Assembly (NCBI RefSeq): GCF_021018745.1
Contig: NZ_CP063845.1
Location: 3,720,001 to 3,784,000, forward strand
DNA: 64,000 nt
From: Gloeobacter morelensis MG652769
Lineage (GTDB): Bacteria > Cyanobacteriota > Cyanobacteriia > Gloeobacterales > Gloeobacteraceae
Direction: 5' to 3'
Shown here: positions 1-8,461 of the stretch, one piece after another
How positions within the stretch are numbered: position 1 is the stretch's first letter
Layout of the letters: every line of letters begins with the position of its first letter
The notes under the pieces: model-generated
What the model saw: the letters and a program-made list of their open reading frames with translations, nothing else
Databases searched by the model: none
What the model was told of the DNA's origin: nothing
Translations under genes and position numbers: made by a program

Positions 1-3000
1 AAGCCGCCAGGCGCACCAGGCGGATATCGGAGAGCAACTCGGCCCCGGCCGGAGGCGCGACGTTGCGCAACAACTGAAGGGTCCGCGCCGGGGGCACAAG
101 CGGATCTTCGTCGGCAATCCGGTCCGCCGCGTTACCCAACTGGAGGGCGTAATCGGCCAGATCCTGGGTGAGGGCGAGCAGCACCTGCTGCTTCTCGCGG
201 CGCAACACAAAGCGAGGCTGGTGCATCGCCCGTTCAATCTCGACGGCCGCGCGCAACACAGAGATCGCCTGCTGTGTGCGCCGCGGTTCACTCAAAGCCG
301 AACCGCGGGCAAGCAGGATGATCTCGGCCAGTTCGCGGATGGTCATCGCTCCCCCGGAGCCTTTGAGCAGTTCAAGCAGATCTTCGCGCAGGCGGGTAAA
401 AGCCGGCTCCTTCGCCCAGCGGCTTTGCAGCTTGTGCACCAGTTGGCTGATCCAGGCGGGTGTCACATCCAGATGGCGGGCGAGGTCGGCCTGACTCGGC
501 CAAACCTCGTCAAGTTCAGGGTCCAGACCAAGCAAGGCGCTGAGCATTCGCCGCTCCAAAGTGCCGTCGCCGTACTGGGAAGCGGCAATCCGGCGGCCCA
601 GAATATCGACGCTGATTTTACCCGGATCGATGATGCCGGGTTGGGACTGACTGGGAGCTTCAGGGATCTGCACGGACCCCAGTTGCTCCCGCAGTATCCT
701 TAGAACCGTAGAAATTTCCCGGCGGGTCTTGTTGCCGACGCCCCGCAGTTGGGCCAACTTCTGCGGCGGCTCAGCCAGCAGGTCCGCCACCGACAAAACG
801 TTCTCGCGGTCCAGAGCGGTGACAGCCCGCGTCCCCAGTCCCAGTTCGGCAATCTTTGTCTCGGCCTTGGCACCGGCAAGCAGCGCACGCAGCAGTTCTT
901 CGCTGTCGTTCTCGACGAGTGCCCCGGGCAGTTCGATGCCCTCAAAGCAACCACGCCAGGCCCGCAACATCTGCTCGGCATTGTCGAAGCGTTGGGCGGG
1001 ATCGCGCCTTAAGGCTTTGGTAAAAAACTCTACCAGGCTATCGCGCAGGTTGGCATCAAATAACTCCGCTTCGATGGTGATCTCGCAATCGAGATAAGAA
1101 GGGTCGGTCAGGCCGTCGCCCCACTTGGGCAGCGTGCCCGTCGCCAGTTCATAGAGCGTGACCGCAGCCGCGTAGCGCTCGGCGTGCAGATCCCAGCGTG
1201 GGGGCTTTCGCAAACACAGCAGCGGGTCAAGATAGCCCGGCGTTCCGGCGCGGATGTTGTCGATCGGCGAGCGCGAGAGCGAAAAATCGAACAGCACCAG
1301 GTGGAGCCGATCGCCGCGCCCGATCTGGCCCACCACGATATTTTCGGGTTTAATGTCGCGGTGGGGAATGCCTTGCTCTTCGAGATAATCCACCACGCTC
1401 AGCAAGTCCTCGCCGAAGCGCTGCAACAGATCGATAAGCAGACGGCCTTCGTTGCGCAGCCGCTGAGCCAGCGTCTCGATGCGCAGCTCATCGCGATCTA
1501 CCAGCACCGGCCGCATCAAGAACGCCGTGCGACCTGCAATCTCCACCGTCCCGCAAAATTCAACGATATGGGGATGGCGAAGCTTCTGGAGAACCTCTGC
1601 CTCGTCCTGTAGTCGCGAGTTGTGTTCGGGATCGTTTGCAACTTTGAGGACAAACTGTTGCCCATGCAGCTCGGCCAACAACACCACCGAATAAGAACCC
1701 TTACCGAGTCGGCGCCGCACAGTAAAGTTACCGGGCAGCACGTCCCCTGTTTGGGCTTGATTCGGATCTTCGATAAAGTGCTGCTCCGGGGTGGTCAGTT
1801 CGTCTTCAACTGTGCCAAGCAACTCTAAAAAATCGTTGACCGAGCCGAGGCGCATTCCTACATCCGGGTGGGTACACCAGCGCACCAGATCTTGAAGATT
1901 TTGTCCCGCCCCGTTGAGCACCGAACTAATTTGTAGCCCTTTGCTTTCGCGCAGCTTGTTGCTCAATTCAAGACCGTTGGCTGCTGGAGCTTCGTCGGAG
2001 AAAAGGTGAAAGGCAATGGCTCCGAGCGAAAAGACATCTAGATGTTCACCGATGCCACTTTCATCGGCCATCGCTTCCGGAGCCATGTAGGCGGTGCTTA
2101 GATTGTCCACCAACCCGTCAACATGAAAAGTTGGCGACACCCGTCGCCCTTCAGCTGAAATCGAAGCTGCGTTGCGATAACCAATCTGCCAGTTAAAAAT
2201 CTTGACTTGTAGAGGGCTTCGATCCGGATCGACCACCAAAATGCTCTGCGGACACAACCCCCGGTGTACCGCTTTTTTGTCATGGGCGTAGCGGACTGCC
2301 TCTGCGATCTGACGCATCAGATCCAGCCGCAGATCGATCCCCAGTGCGCCTTTGCGTTGGGCCAAGAAATGATCGAGGCGAATCGCCTGCGGATGGTGCT
2401 CCAGGATGAGTGCCGGTCCCAATTCATGCTGGGTAAAGTCAAAAGTGCGCAAGATGCCTGGATGCTGCAGCGTTTCGAGAATTTGAAACTCGCGCTGTGC
2501 GGCCCGTTCGATGCTGCTACGAGCTTCCTGGGAGGTCTGTCGTCCGACCGGGTACAGCCGCACCTGCCGCTTGATACCATCAAGCTGAACATGGGTGGCT
2601 TGCCAGTCTTGATAGTTTGGCCCCTCGCCAATCACATGTTCGAGCTGATAGTCGCCGACTTGGCGGTAGCGCTGTGTGGGGCGAATGCCGGCTTGCTCCA
2701 TCGCCTGGCACACTGCTCTGGCAGTCGATCGATCAAAACTGCCTCTTGGCTGGGGATCGACCCCTGGACATTCGCGGCGCGTAATCGCGGCGATGATCCC
2801 CGCTTGGCCGGGCATGCCTCTTTCGGGTTCACGATCTCGCTGACAGACTCGAAAGCGGGCTATCCCCTGCAACTCCAAACGCAGATCGGGTGCCGAGCAA
2901 AATATCAGCGCTTCGAGGAAAGGAAACTTGACCTTGCTTTTAAAGGCGTTCTGCCGTTCCAACAAAGAGCGCAGTTTCTTGGCTTTTAAGTTTGTTACAT

Positions 3001-3298
3001 TTAGCGGATTGTCGATAATGCGCCTCTTACCGTTGTATTCCCACATCCAGGTGCCGGCATCGCCGAACAATCTGCCAGGATGACTCTTGATCTCGATCAA
3101 AAAGAAACCTTGCGGCCCAAAGACCAGCAGATCCACTTCGTTAATGGTTCCGTCGGTAGCTATAAACTCAAAATTGGACCAGGCTTGATAAGGTTCTTCC
3201 TTTGGGAACAAACCACGAACGAATTCCAACGCATCCTGCTCCCATGGAAATCGCGATTCGGTGATCGTTTTCCAGTTGCTTGGGGCGTTCATTCTCAT
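1..3298 (-). CDS. PglW-like NERD/double-kinase protein (partial, runs off left edge)
   Basis: A single open frame on the minus strand runs from an ATG at 3298 (a second ATG lies at 3292, and an in-frame stop lies upstream) to the window edge, giving about 1099 visible residues. The N-terminus is a NERD nuclease-like domain (EVDLLVFGPQGFFLIEIKSH). Next comes a first kinase fold whose catalytic loop is degenerate (HRGLCPQSILV), so it is probably a pseudokinase. A second kinase has a glycine loop (GKGSYSVV), HRDIKPENI and DFS in place of DFG. After it come a helix-hairpin-helix-like stretch (LRGVGNKTRREI) and a helix-turn-helix-like region (LDVTPAWISQLVHKL). This order matches PglW, the serine/threonine kinase of BREX type 2/Pgl phage defence. 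Other BREX genes would lie left of the window and cannot be seen. The kinase architecture is certain; membership of a complete BREX system is inferred. Confidence 0.85.
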   Translation of the reverse strand, partial: MRMNAPSNWKTITESRFPWEQDALEFVRGLFPKEEPYQAWSNFEFIATDGTINEVDLLVFGPQGFFLIEIKSHPGRLFGDAGTWMWEYNGKRRIIDNPLNVTNLKAKKLRSLLERQNAFKSKVKFPFLEALIFCSAPDLRLELQGIARFRVCQRDREPERGMPGQAGIIAAITRRECPGVDPQPRGSFDRSTARAVCQAMEQAGIRPTQRYRQVGDYQLEHVIGEGPNYQDWQATHVQLDGIKRQVRLYPVGRQTSQEARSSIERAAQREFQILETLQHPGILRTFDFTQHELGPALILEHHPQAIRLDHFLAQRKGALGIDLRLDLMRQIAEAVRYAHDKKAVHRGLCPQSILVVDPDRSPLQVKIFNWQIGYRNAASISAEGRRVSPTFHVDGLVDNLSTAYMAPEAMADESGIGEHLDVFSLGAIAFHLFSDEAPAANGLELSNKLRESKGLQISSVLNGAGQNLQDLVRWCTHPDVGMRLGSVNDFLELLGTVEDELTTPEQHFIEDPNQAQTGDVLPGNFTVRRRLGKGSYSVVLLAELHGQQFVLKVANDPEHNSRLQDEAEVLQKLRHPHIVEFCGTVEIAGRTAFLMRPVLVDRDELRIETLAQRLRNEGRLLIDLLQRFGEDLLSVVDYLEEQGIPHRDIKPENIVVGQIGRGDRLHLVLFDFSLSRSPIDNIRAGTPGYLDPLLCLRKPPRWDLHAERYAAAVTLYELATGTLPKWGDGLTDPSYLDCEITIEAELFDANLRDSLVEFFTKALRRDPAQRFDNAEQMLRAWRGCFEGIELPGALVENDSEELLRALLAGAKAETKIAELGLGTRAVTALDRENVLSVADLLAEPPQKLAQLRGVGNKTRREISTVLRILREQLGSVQIPEAPSQSQPGIIDPGKISVDILGRRIAASQYGDGTLERRMLSALLGLDPELDEVWPSQADLARHLDVTPAWISQLVHKLQSRWAKEPAFTRLREDLLELLKGSGGAMTIRELAEIILLARGSALSEPRRTQQAISVLRAAVEIERAMHQPRFVLRREKQQVLLALTQDLADYALQLGNAADRIADEDPLVPPARTLQLLRNVAPPAGAELLSDIRLVRLAA

Positions 3299-3463
3299 CC
3301 GCGCGCACTACGAAATAGCTTGACGCTCCCGAAGCCGTTGGGGCGAGCCATCGATCTGTCGCTCTAGGATAGCACTACAACGTGCAAGGCCAGTATCACA
3401 GGGCATATGAAGACCGGGCCAAGGGCACCCAATGGCCATACTGCCTTTGGGAGAAATAAAAAC

Positions 3464-4186
3464 TCACTCCAGCGCGTCCGGATCGATCCCCGCGTCCCTG
3501 AGCCGCTGCCTGAGGCGCTCGACCTGCTCTTGCTCCCTTTCAAGTTGCTGTTCTGCCAGAGCCGCCCGGTAGCGCTCGTACTCCTCCGGCGTCGGGTAGC
3601 GCTCTCCCGATTCGTCGAACCAATAAAGCCACTGCCGCTCCCAGCCGCGAAACACTCCTACCGCCCGGCCGATACCCAGGCCGATTTCGCCCATCCAGAC
3701 CGGTTCACCCGCAAGCCGCTCGTAGCGGCCTTCGATCAACCGGTACACTTCAAGCCCGTCGCGCTTCTGGTGAGCCCCAGGATCGTAGATGACGTAATAA
3801 AGAATCTCCAACTGCTCATATTCCTGCATTTTGCTGTCGTACTCGCCCCCGTAGTTCTGGGAGACGACCTCCAGTACCAGCACCGGCAGAATGCCGTTTT
3901 CTTCCCAAAGCACATAACTCGGGCGCCCGCCGGGCCGGTGGAGGCGGGGGACATTCAGGCTCAAAAAGCCGTCGGGGACGATGGCCCGCCTCGGATTTTC
4001 GGTGTCGGCGTAGATGCCCATATCGACGCCAAAGAACCAATCGTCGCGCTGCTGCCAGAGCAGACCGAGCACCTGATCGAGCAGATTGGGCACCAGATTC
4101 TGCAACTCGTTGTCCACTGGTGTGTCGTCGGAGTCGGGCAATTCGGCAGCTGACGGCAGGTGCAATCGCGGGTCGTATTGAATCAT
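3464..4186 (-). CDS. Uma2-family (DUF820) putative restriction endonuclease-like protein
   Basis: This 240-residue protein belongs to the Uma2/DUF820 family, common in cyanobacteria and built on a PD-(D/E)XK nuclease-like fold. Visible family marks are IVPDGFLSL, the acidic strand LVLEVVSQN, a following lysine and the YYVIYDP strand. The C-terminal 45 residues are charged and heptad-like (EQQLEREQEQVERLRQRL), a probable coiled coil. It lies upstream of, and in the same direction as, the PglW-like kinase, with about 165 bp between them. Its biological role is not known, because Uma2 proteins are abundant and mostly uncharacterised. It is one of four in this window. Confidence 0.8.
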   Translation of the reverse strand: MIQYDPRLHLPSAAELPDSDDTPVDNELQNLVPNLLDQVLGLLWQQRDDWFFGVDMGIYADTENPRRAIVPDGFLSLNVPRLHRPGGRPSYVLWEENGILPVLVLEVVSQNYGGEYDSKMQEYEQLEILYYVIYDPGAHQKRDGLEVYRLIEGRYERLAGEPVWMGEIGLGIGRAVGVFRGWERQWLYWFDESGERYPTPEEYERYRAALAEQQLEREQEQVERLRQRLRDAGIDPDALE

Positions 4187-4225
4187 GACCGCTCGACGGG
4201 AGCGTTTGGCCTCATTTTATCAGTC

Positions 4226-4307
4226 GGCACCGATGGGCTCGGTCGAACGCCTATGCTGGCGGTGACACCTTTCCAGAGAATCCGATGATCGACCTGGTGC
4301 TGTACAT
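4226..4307 (+). repeat. 82-bp direct repeat, copy 1 (duplicated ydcF 5' end)
   Basis: The 82 bases here match 5109-5190 with about ten differences. Copy 2 is the upstream region and first codons of the YdcF gene. Copy 1 keeps the equivalent ATG (4285) and eight similar codons, then leaves homology and stops at 4365. The two copies enclose a two-gene module. Confidence 0.85.
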
Positions 4308-4365
4308 AGTTTGTAGCAACCTAGCCCGCAGTTCGAGCTACGATCCAGGCACAGGGCGATGGAGA
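4285..4365 (+). pseudogene. 26-codon remnant of a duplicated YdcF gene start
   Basis: The ATG and first eight codons (MIDLVLYI) correspond to the start of the YdcF gene at 5168 (MIDPALCM). After that the sequence is unrelated and ends at a TAG. It is a leftover of the duplication that brought the 4375-5027 module between the repeat copies. It may still be translated as a short leader peptide, but nothing in the sequence shows that it is. Confidence 0.6.
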
Positions 4366-4374
4366 TAGTCCCCG

Positions 4375-4647
4375 ATGTCCCACCCATTCTTTAACGGCGA
4401 CCAGATCGAACAACGTGGCGAGAGCCTTTATGACCACACCATCCGCGCCCTGGTGGAGACGCCCGAGAACATCGGCAAAATCGTCTCCATCGATGTCGAA
4501 ACCGGCGAATTCGAAATCGGCGACGATCTGGTGAGCACCGGCAAACAGATGCTCGCTCGACACCCCAACGCCCAACTCTACGCCAAGCGCATCGGCTACA
4601 ACGCCGTTTTCGCGATCGGTGGCACACTCACCAGAACCGACGCTTGA
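4375..4647 (+). CDS. Hypothetical 90-aa protein paired with aspartic protease-like gene
   Basis: A small acidic protein of 90 residues without a family I can name. It has no signal peptide or membrane segment. The middle reads like a compact alpha/beta fold (NIGKIVSIDVETGEFEIG). The ATG at 4375 follows the duplicated leader by 10 bp. Its stop overlaps the start of the next gene as ATGA (4644-4647), so the two are almost certainly translationally coupled. Such a small coupled pair with a retropepsin-like partner resembles a mobile two-gene module. A toxin-antitoxin role is possible but not shown. Confidence 0.7.
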   Translation: MSHPFFNGDQIEQRGESLYDHTIRALVETPENIGKIVSIDVETGEFEIGDDLVSTGKQMLARHPNAQLYAKRIGYNAVFAIGGTLTRTDA

Positions 4648-5027
4648 TCCACGGGCACGTCGTCGGGCTGCAGATGCGAGTGAATGTGCCATTCCGTCTG
4701 CCGGCACAACCCGATGTCGCCATCGAATTTGTCATTGACACTGGATTCCAAGGCGAGCTGACTCTGCCGAGAGCAGCGGTTGCTGCCCTTGGTTTATCAG
4801 CCTTTCAGCAGATCGTGGCCAACCTGGCTGACGGCAGAAACGTGCGAACCGCTGCCCATCTGGCAACCATCCTTTGGGACGGCGTAGAACGCGAGGTAGC
4901 CGTGCTGGCTCTTGGTGCTCGTCCGTTACTTGGCACTGGGTTGCTGCAGGGATACGCGTTGCACACCCGGTTCATTGATGGCGCTGCGGTGATCATCGAG
5001 AAGTCGACGCAATCTAACGATTGGTAG
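4644..5027 (+). CDS. Clan AA (retropepsin-like) aspartic protease family protein
   Basis: This 127-residue protein carries the hallmark of single-domain retropepsin-like proteins: a hydrophobic strand leading into the catalytic triad Asp-Thr-Gly (FVIDTGFQGELTLP), then a psi-loop-like segment and the later hydrophobic glycine strand (LGARPLLGTGLL). Members of this family are common in cyanobacteria as small cytoplasmic proteins, usually next to another small gene. It overlaps the preceding 90-aa gene by 4 bp, and the pair lies between the two 82-bp repeats. Substrate and function are unknown. Confidence 0.75.
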   Translation: MIHGHVVGLQMRVNVPFRLPAQPDVAIEFVIDTGFQGELTLPRAAVAALGLSAFQQIVANLADGRNVRTAAHLATILWDGVEREVAVLALGARPLLGTGLLQGYALHTRFIDGAAVIIEKSTQSNDW

Positions 5028-5108
5028 CGATCCCCCAAACTCTGGCAGTAGCGACGGGGGAATGTCTGTCGAGGCAACACGAATCAGCTCTCAGACCGTG
5101 CTGAGAAA

Positions 5109-5190
5109 GGCACCGGCGGGCTCGGTCGAACGCCTATGCTGGCGGTGACACCTTTCAAGAGAGCCCGATGATTGACCCGGCGCTGTGCAT
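5109..5190 (+). repeat. 82-bp direct repeat, copy 2 (leader and start of YdcF gene)
   Basis: This copy holds the native upstream region, ribosome-binding area (AAGAGAGCCCG) and first codons of the YdcF gene at 5168. It is about 88% identical to 4226-4307, 883 bp upstream. Confidence 0.85.
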
Positions 5191-5887
5191 GCGCGCCCCC
5201 GAGGGCTGGACGGTGTTTACCGTCTGGCTGCTCGATTGGCTCGCCAATCCCTGGCTGGTGGTGGCGCCCCTGGCGCTGTTGCTGGCGGCTCCCTGGTGGA
5301 TCCGGCCGCTGCCCTGGAAGATCCCGATTAGCGCCGTGGCCATCGCGCTGTTACTGGTCTACTTTGCCGCGGTGTCGCCCCCGGCTATGGCCCTCGCGGA
5401 CGCCCAACTCGCGGACTATTCGGAGGCACCTGCCAATCTAAAGGCGGACGCCATCGTCGTCTTGGGGCGCGGCGAGCGGCTCAGGCGCACCCGCGTCGAA
5501 CTGGCCGCCCGGCTGTGGCGGGCCGGTCGTGCTCCGCGCATCTTTATCAGCGGTCGCCACGACGCCGATGCGATGGTGGCCGATTTGCGCCGGATGGGCC
5601 TACCGGCAAAGGTTGTGGCCGGAGAGGAATGCTCGCGCACCACCCAGGAGAACGCCGAATTTACTGCCCGCCTCCTCAAGCCCGCGGGGGTACGCACGCT
5701 GCTGCTGGTGACCGACGCCCCCCACATGCTGCGCTCGCTGCGCACCTTCAAAGAAGCCGGATTCAACAGCGCCGCCGTCACCTCCCCATTTCCTGAGGAA
5801 CTCTCCGAACTGCGCGAGCGGCTCATTGTCGTGCGCGAGTACCTCGGGCTATTGACCTATCGCTGGTTGGGGCGAATCGAGGTTTAG
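5168..5887 (+). CDS. YdcF/SanA (DUF218) family membrane protein
   Basis: A 239-residue protein with two N-terminal hydrophobic segments (about residues 15-40 and 50-75) followed by a DUF218 domain. Domain marks are the strand DAIVVLGRG, the conserved FISGR, the glutamate/serine loop ECSRTTQENAEF and the strand LLLVTDAPHMLRS. DUF218 proteins such as SanA, YdcF and ElyC affect the cell envelope. The catalytic role is not settled; nucleotide or S-adenosylmethionine binding has been reported for some. The ATG at 5168 is supported by the duplicated copy of this start at 4285. It appears to be a single-gene unit, with a gene-poor 290-bp stretch after it. Confidence 0.85.
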   Translation: MIDPALCMRAPEGWTVFTVWLLDWLANPWLVVAPLALLLAAPWWIRPLPWKIPISAVAIALLLVYFAAVSPPAMALADAQLADYSEAPANLKADAIVVLGRGERLRRTRVELAARLWRAGRAPRIFISGRHDADAMVADLRRMGLPAKVVAGEECSRTTQENAEFTARLLKPAGVRTLLLVTDAPHMLRSLRTFKEAGFNSAAVTSPFPEELSELRERLIVVREYLGLLTYRWLGRIEV

Positions 5888-6177
5888 TTAGAGATCAGGG
5901 AAAACCAGAGCCTGTGCAGGTTTGCGGACATACTGCTCGGCGCGCAACTTACTCAGGATTGTGCCGCAGTCGACACGCGTCGTGCAGGCCCTGGAAGAAC
6001 AAGCCCGTCCCACCCACCAATTCTCGTTCCCAACCGCGCCGCTCAGTCCGGGGGGTGTCGGGGGGCTGGCAGCCCCTCGACGCGGGGAGGGGGAGAGCGC
6101 GAGAGGGGCACCCGAAGGGGGTGCCGCCTCTCGCTCCCCAGACTCTCGTGCCAAACCAACCGTCAGACGCCAAGAGT
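5888..6177. other. Intergenic stretch with a GC-rich hairpin
   Basis: I see no convincing gene here. At about 6092-6146 a long imperfect inverted repeat (core GGCACCC then GGGTGCC, flanked by GAGAGG and CCTCTC) could fold into a stable hairpin. It lies between the convergent YdcF gene and the 71-aa gene and may terminate one or both. The flank 6045-6090 is G-rich and resembles repeat DNA. Confidence 0.5.
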
Positions 6178-6393
6178 TCAAGATTCGCCGAACGCCTCGC
6201 CCTCGATGCCCTTCCACCACTGACCGAGCGCCATCAATTGCCGGTGCAGCTCAGCAAATTCGCGCGCATATTCCTCAGGCGACATTGTATCGCGCCGCTC
6301 GCGCAGCATGGCAATGCGCAACTGCACCAAAAGCCAGGGCTTGGAGAGGCTGTCGGTGGCCTCGATGTAGCGGGCGATCTCTTCGCTGTTCAT
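6178..6393 (-). CDS. Hypothetical 71-aa protein
   Basis: A small, highly charged and probably all-helical protein (for example YIEATDSLSKPWLLVQLRIA and PEEYAREFAELHRQL). The start ATG at 6393 lies 25 bp from the end of the Nudix gene, which is on the same strand, so it is probably the last gene of that transcript. I do not recognise a family. The codon usage and clean helical pattern support a real gene, but its function is unknown. Confidence 0.6.
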   Translation of the reverse strand: MNSEEIARYIEATDSLSKPWLLVQLRIAMLRERRDTMSPEEYAREFAELHRQLMALGQWWKGIEGEAFGES

Positions 6394-6418
6394 GCAACAA
6401 TTCTACACAATAGAACAC

Positions 6419-6976
6419 TCAAAGCCCCTCCCCTTCCAGCCGATCGCTGGCCCCCGGCGGGTTGGATCGGGGCGCGAATTCGCTCAGATGGCGGGTCTGA
6501 GCAAAGTGTTCGAGCGCCCAGTGCACCGAGGGAAAGGCCAATTCGCCCCAGGGAATCGCTTCCCAGCTAAACAAACGCACCTCCAAGCTCTCCGGGCCGG
6601 GACCGATGTCGAGGGAGAGCAGCCGGGCGCGGTAAATCAGCTGCACCTGGCTGATGCGCGGCACGTTGTAGACGCCCAGAAGCGCCTCGATGGCGATGCG
6701 GGCGCGCGCCTCCTCCCAGGCTTCGCGCACCGCCCCGGCCTCAGTGGTCTCCCCCAGTTCGAGATACCCCGCAGGCAGCGTCCAGTAGTTGCGCCGCGGC
6801 TCGATATCCCGCCTGCACAGTAAGACCAGGTCTTCCCACAGGCAGACCGCACCGGTGACGATGCGCGGGTTGTCGTAGTAGATAAAGCCGCAGTCGGGAC
6901 AGACCAGCCGCTCCCGATTGTCACCCTCGGGAATCTTGAAGACGGATGGACCCCGCGGTTCGGCATCGGCTGGCAT
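6419..6976 (-). CDS. Nudix hydrolase with N-terminal zinc ribbon
   Basis: A 185-residue Nudix hydrolase. The Nudix box is complete: [20 protein letters not shown] fits GX5EX7REUXEEXGU, with a slightly altered end (EEARARI). Upstream, [12 protein letters not shown] is the short zinc-ribbon-like segment seen in many Nudix proteins that act on NADH, ADP-ribose or related nucleotides. The reaction is hydrolysis of a nucleoside diphosphate linked to another group; the exact substrate cannot be told from sequence. It is followed on the same strand by the 71-aa gene and preceded by the pterin dehydratase 31 bp upstream, so the three may be co-transcribed. Confidence 0.9.
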   Translation of the reverse strand: MPADAEPRGPSVFKIPEGDNRERLVCPDCGFIYYDNPRIVTGAVCLWEDLVLLCRRDIEPRRNYWTLPAGYLELGETTEAGAVREAWEEARARIAIEALLGVYNVPRISQVQLIYRARLLSLDIGPGPESLEVRLFSWEAIPWGELAFPSVHWALEHFAQTRHLSEFAPRSNPPGASDRLEGEGL

Positions 6977-7006
6977 GGCAGTATTCTAGCCGAGCACCCA
7001 ACCGGG

Positions 7007-7357
7007 CTACACGGCGCCCACCTGTGCGGCGATGGCGTCGGTTTTGGCTGCCATCACAAAGTCGTTGCGGTGCAACCCGGCGATGGCGTGCGTCCACCAA
7101 CTCACCTTGACGGAACCCCATTCGGTGAGCAAAGCCGGGTGGTGGCCCTCCGCCTCGGCCACCTCGCCCACGCGGACGGTAAAGGCGATGGCCCCGCGAA
7201 AGTCGCGCAGCCGAAACTGGCGCTCGAGGCGCGGGGTACCTTCAATTTCAACGATTCGCCACGCCGGGATCTGCGGGTGCAACTCCGCAATTTCGGCTGC
7301 ACTCACCCGGGGAGCGTCGGGGCGGCAGGCGGTGCAGCGCTGTTCGGTCAGGTTCAT
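7007..7357 (-). CDS. phhB: 4a-hydroxytetrahydrobiopterin dehydratase (PCD/DCoH)
   Basis: A 116-residue protein with the pterin-4a-carbinolamine dehydratase fold. The conserved segment is [23 protein letters not shown], read here at about residues 67-89 with the signature HHP, plus the partner strand [18 protein letters not shown]. The enzyme dehydrates 4a-hydroxytetrahydropterin to recycle the pterin cofactor. In cyanobacteria without phenylalanine hydroxylase it may serve molybdopterin or other pterin metabolism. The N-terminus ([12 protein letters not shown]) is typical for the family, supporting the start at 7357. It is upstream of the Nudix gene on the same strand. Confidence 0.92.
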   Translation of the reverse strand: MNLTEQRCTACRPDAPRVSAAEIAELHPQIPAWRIVEIEGTPRLERQFRLRDFRGAIAFTVRVGEVAEAEGHHPALLTEWGSVKVSWWTHAIAGLHRNDFVMAAKTDAIAAQVGAV

Positions 7358-7442
7358 GGAGATAGAGGGAATAATTCGTCACCTTCGCGTATACGATAAG
7401 ACGAACCCGCTGTCATCCATCTTCAGGTAGAACCCGATCTTA

Positions 7443-7688
7443 ATGGAAGCCAAGTTGCTGCGCATCGAGCGCACCGTCGTTTTTTACCGCTACCTGGGCC
7501 GCGGACGGGTGTTCAAAAGCCTCTGCCACATCTGGGAGGTCTGGTGCGAGCGAGAAGACGGACAACTCGCCACGCTGTCGAGCTGTTTTCCGGTGCGCTA
7601 CGGCTTTTATCGCTCCGAGCGCGAGGCGCGGCGCGATGCGACTGCCTTTGCCCGCAGCCGGGTGCTGCCGCCGGAGTCTCAGGCGTAA
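7443..7688 (+). CDS. Hypothetical 81-aa protein
   Basis: A basic 81-residue protein rich in aromatic and arginine residues (FYRYLGRGRVFKSLCHIWEV, then RYGFYRSEREARRDATAF). The alternating pattern suggests a small beta-sheet domain. I cannot assign a family. It starts with ATG at 7443 and its end overlaps the stop of the convergent Psb28 gene by 10 bp. The coding character is good, so it is kept as a gene of unknown function. Confidence 0.6.
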   Translation: MEAKLLRIERTVVFYRYLGRGRVFKSLCHIWEVWCEREDGQLATLSSCFPVRYGFYRSEREARRDATAFARSRVLPPESQA

Positions 7689-8011
7689 CCCATGCGCTCC
7701 ATAAAGCGGTAGAAGCGGTTCCAGGCGGCGTCGGAACCCATTTCGTGGCTGATCTCAAGGCCGATGAATTTGCCGTTGAGGTGCTTGGAGCGGATGTCGC
7801 GCACGGTGATTTCGCCTTCTTCGTCGCGCATGCGGAAGCTCATCACCTGGTTGAGGTCGGCCTTCGGCTGGGCAATGTAGATGAGCGCAGTCTTTCGGGA
7901 AGTATCGTACTTGGACGCCATCACCCGGATATCTGTAATCTCTTCATTGATTCCCTCAAGAAACTGCGCTACCGCCATCGCTTCACTCTCCGAAGTTAAA
8001 ACTTTGACCAT
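7679..8011 (-). CDS. psb28: Photosystem II assembly protein Psb28 family
   Basis: A 110-residue protein that aligns by eye with Psb28: the central MRDEEGEITVRDI matches the family's 'IDDEGEI.TRE' segment, HLNGKFIGLEI matches the 'FINGRP.A.EA' segment, and the C-terminus NRFYRFMERMGYA matches 'WDRFMRFMERY'. Psb28 binds the cytoplasmic face of photosystem II assembly intermediates near CP47. The ATG at 8011 gives the family's usual length of about 110-115 residues; longer upstream starts would overlap the HIT gene. It is 32 bp downstream of the HIT gene on the same strand. The match is divergent, as expected for an early-branching cyanobacterium. Confidence 0.78.
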   Translation of the reverse strand: MVKVLTSESEAMAVAQFLEGINEEITDIRVMASKYDTSRKTALIYIAQPKADLNQVMSFRMRDEEGEITVRDIRSKHLNGKFIGLEISHEMGSDAAWNRFYRFMERMGYA

Positions 8012-8043
8012 TTTACAAGCGCCCAAGCCGTGCGAAGCATCCG

Positions 8044-8388
8044 TTACCCGGGCGGCCAGGCGAGCATCCGGCCGCCCAGCAGGTGGACATGCAGGTGATA
8101 GACCGTCTGACCGCCCTGGACGCCGTTGTTGACGACCAGGCGGTAGCCGCTGTCGAGACCTTCCTGGCGGGCCACCTGCACAGCGACATAGAGCAGGTGA
8201 CCCAGGAGCGCTTCGTCCTCGGGGGCGACCTGCTCGATCTGGGCGATGGCGCGCTTGGGGATCACCAGGATGTGGACCGGCGCCTGGGGGTTGATATCGC
8301 GAAACGCCAGAGCGCGATCGTCCTCGAAGACAACCGCAGCGGGGATTTCCCGCCGGAGGATCTTGCCAAATACCGTGTCGGTGTTCAT
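8044..8388 (-). CDS. HIT-family (HINT-like) purine nucleoside phosphoramidase
   Basis: A 114-residue histidine-triad protein. It begins with the family opening [20 protein letters not shown], has the strand [10 protein letters not shown], and ends with the triad [10 protein letters not shown] that carries the active histidines. HINT proteins hydrolyse AMP-NH2 and aminoacyl-adenylates in the cytoplasm. The length is standard. The start at 8388 is divergent from the DUF362 gene at 8462, with about 70 bp between them for both promoters. Psb28 follows on the same strand, so the two may be co-transcribed, although no functional link is known. Confidence 0.93.
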   Translation of the reverse strand: MNTDTVFGKILRREIPAAVVFEDDRALAFRDINPQAPVHILVIPKRAIAQIEQVAPEDEALLGHLLYVAVQVARQEGLDSGYRLVVNNGVQGGQTVYHLHVHLLGGRMLAWPPG

Positions 8389-8461
8389 GGTTGCAGTGGT
8401 TGGAGTCAGACTTATATCCTGAAGGAGACTCTACCGTGTACACACCAGGAAAGGCCACTGC

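Noticed and set aside
221-2989. Several plus-strand frames over the left edge (up to 241 codons)
   Set aside because: They lie opposite the continuous minus-strand kinase gene and have no domain sense; the kinase motifs are all in one minus frame.
6045-6146. A fourth copy of the MITE
   Set aside because: It is G-rich and hairpin-forming but lacks the CCCTCA/TGAGGG ends and the shared tip sequence.
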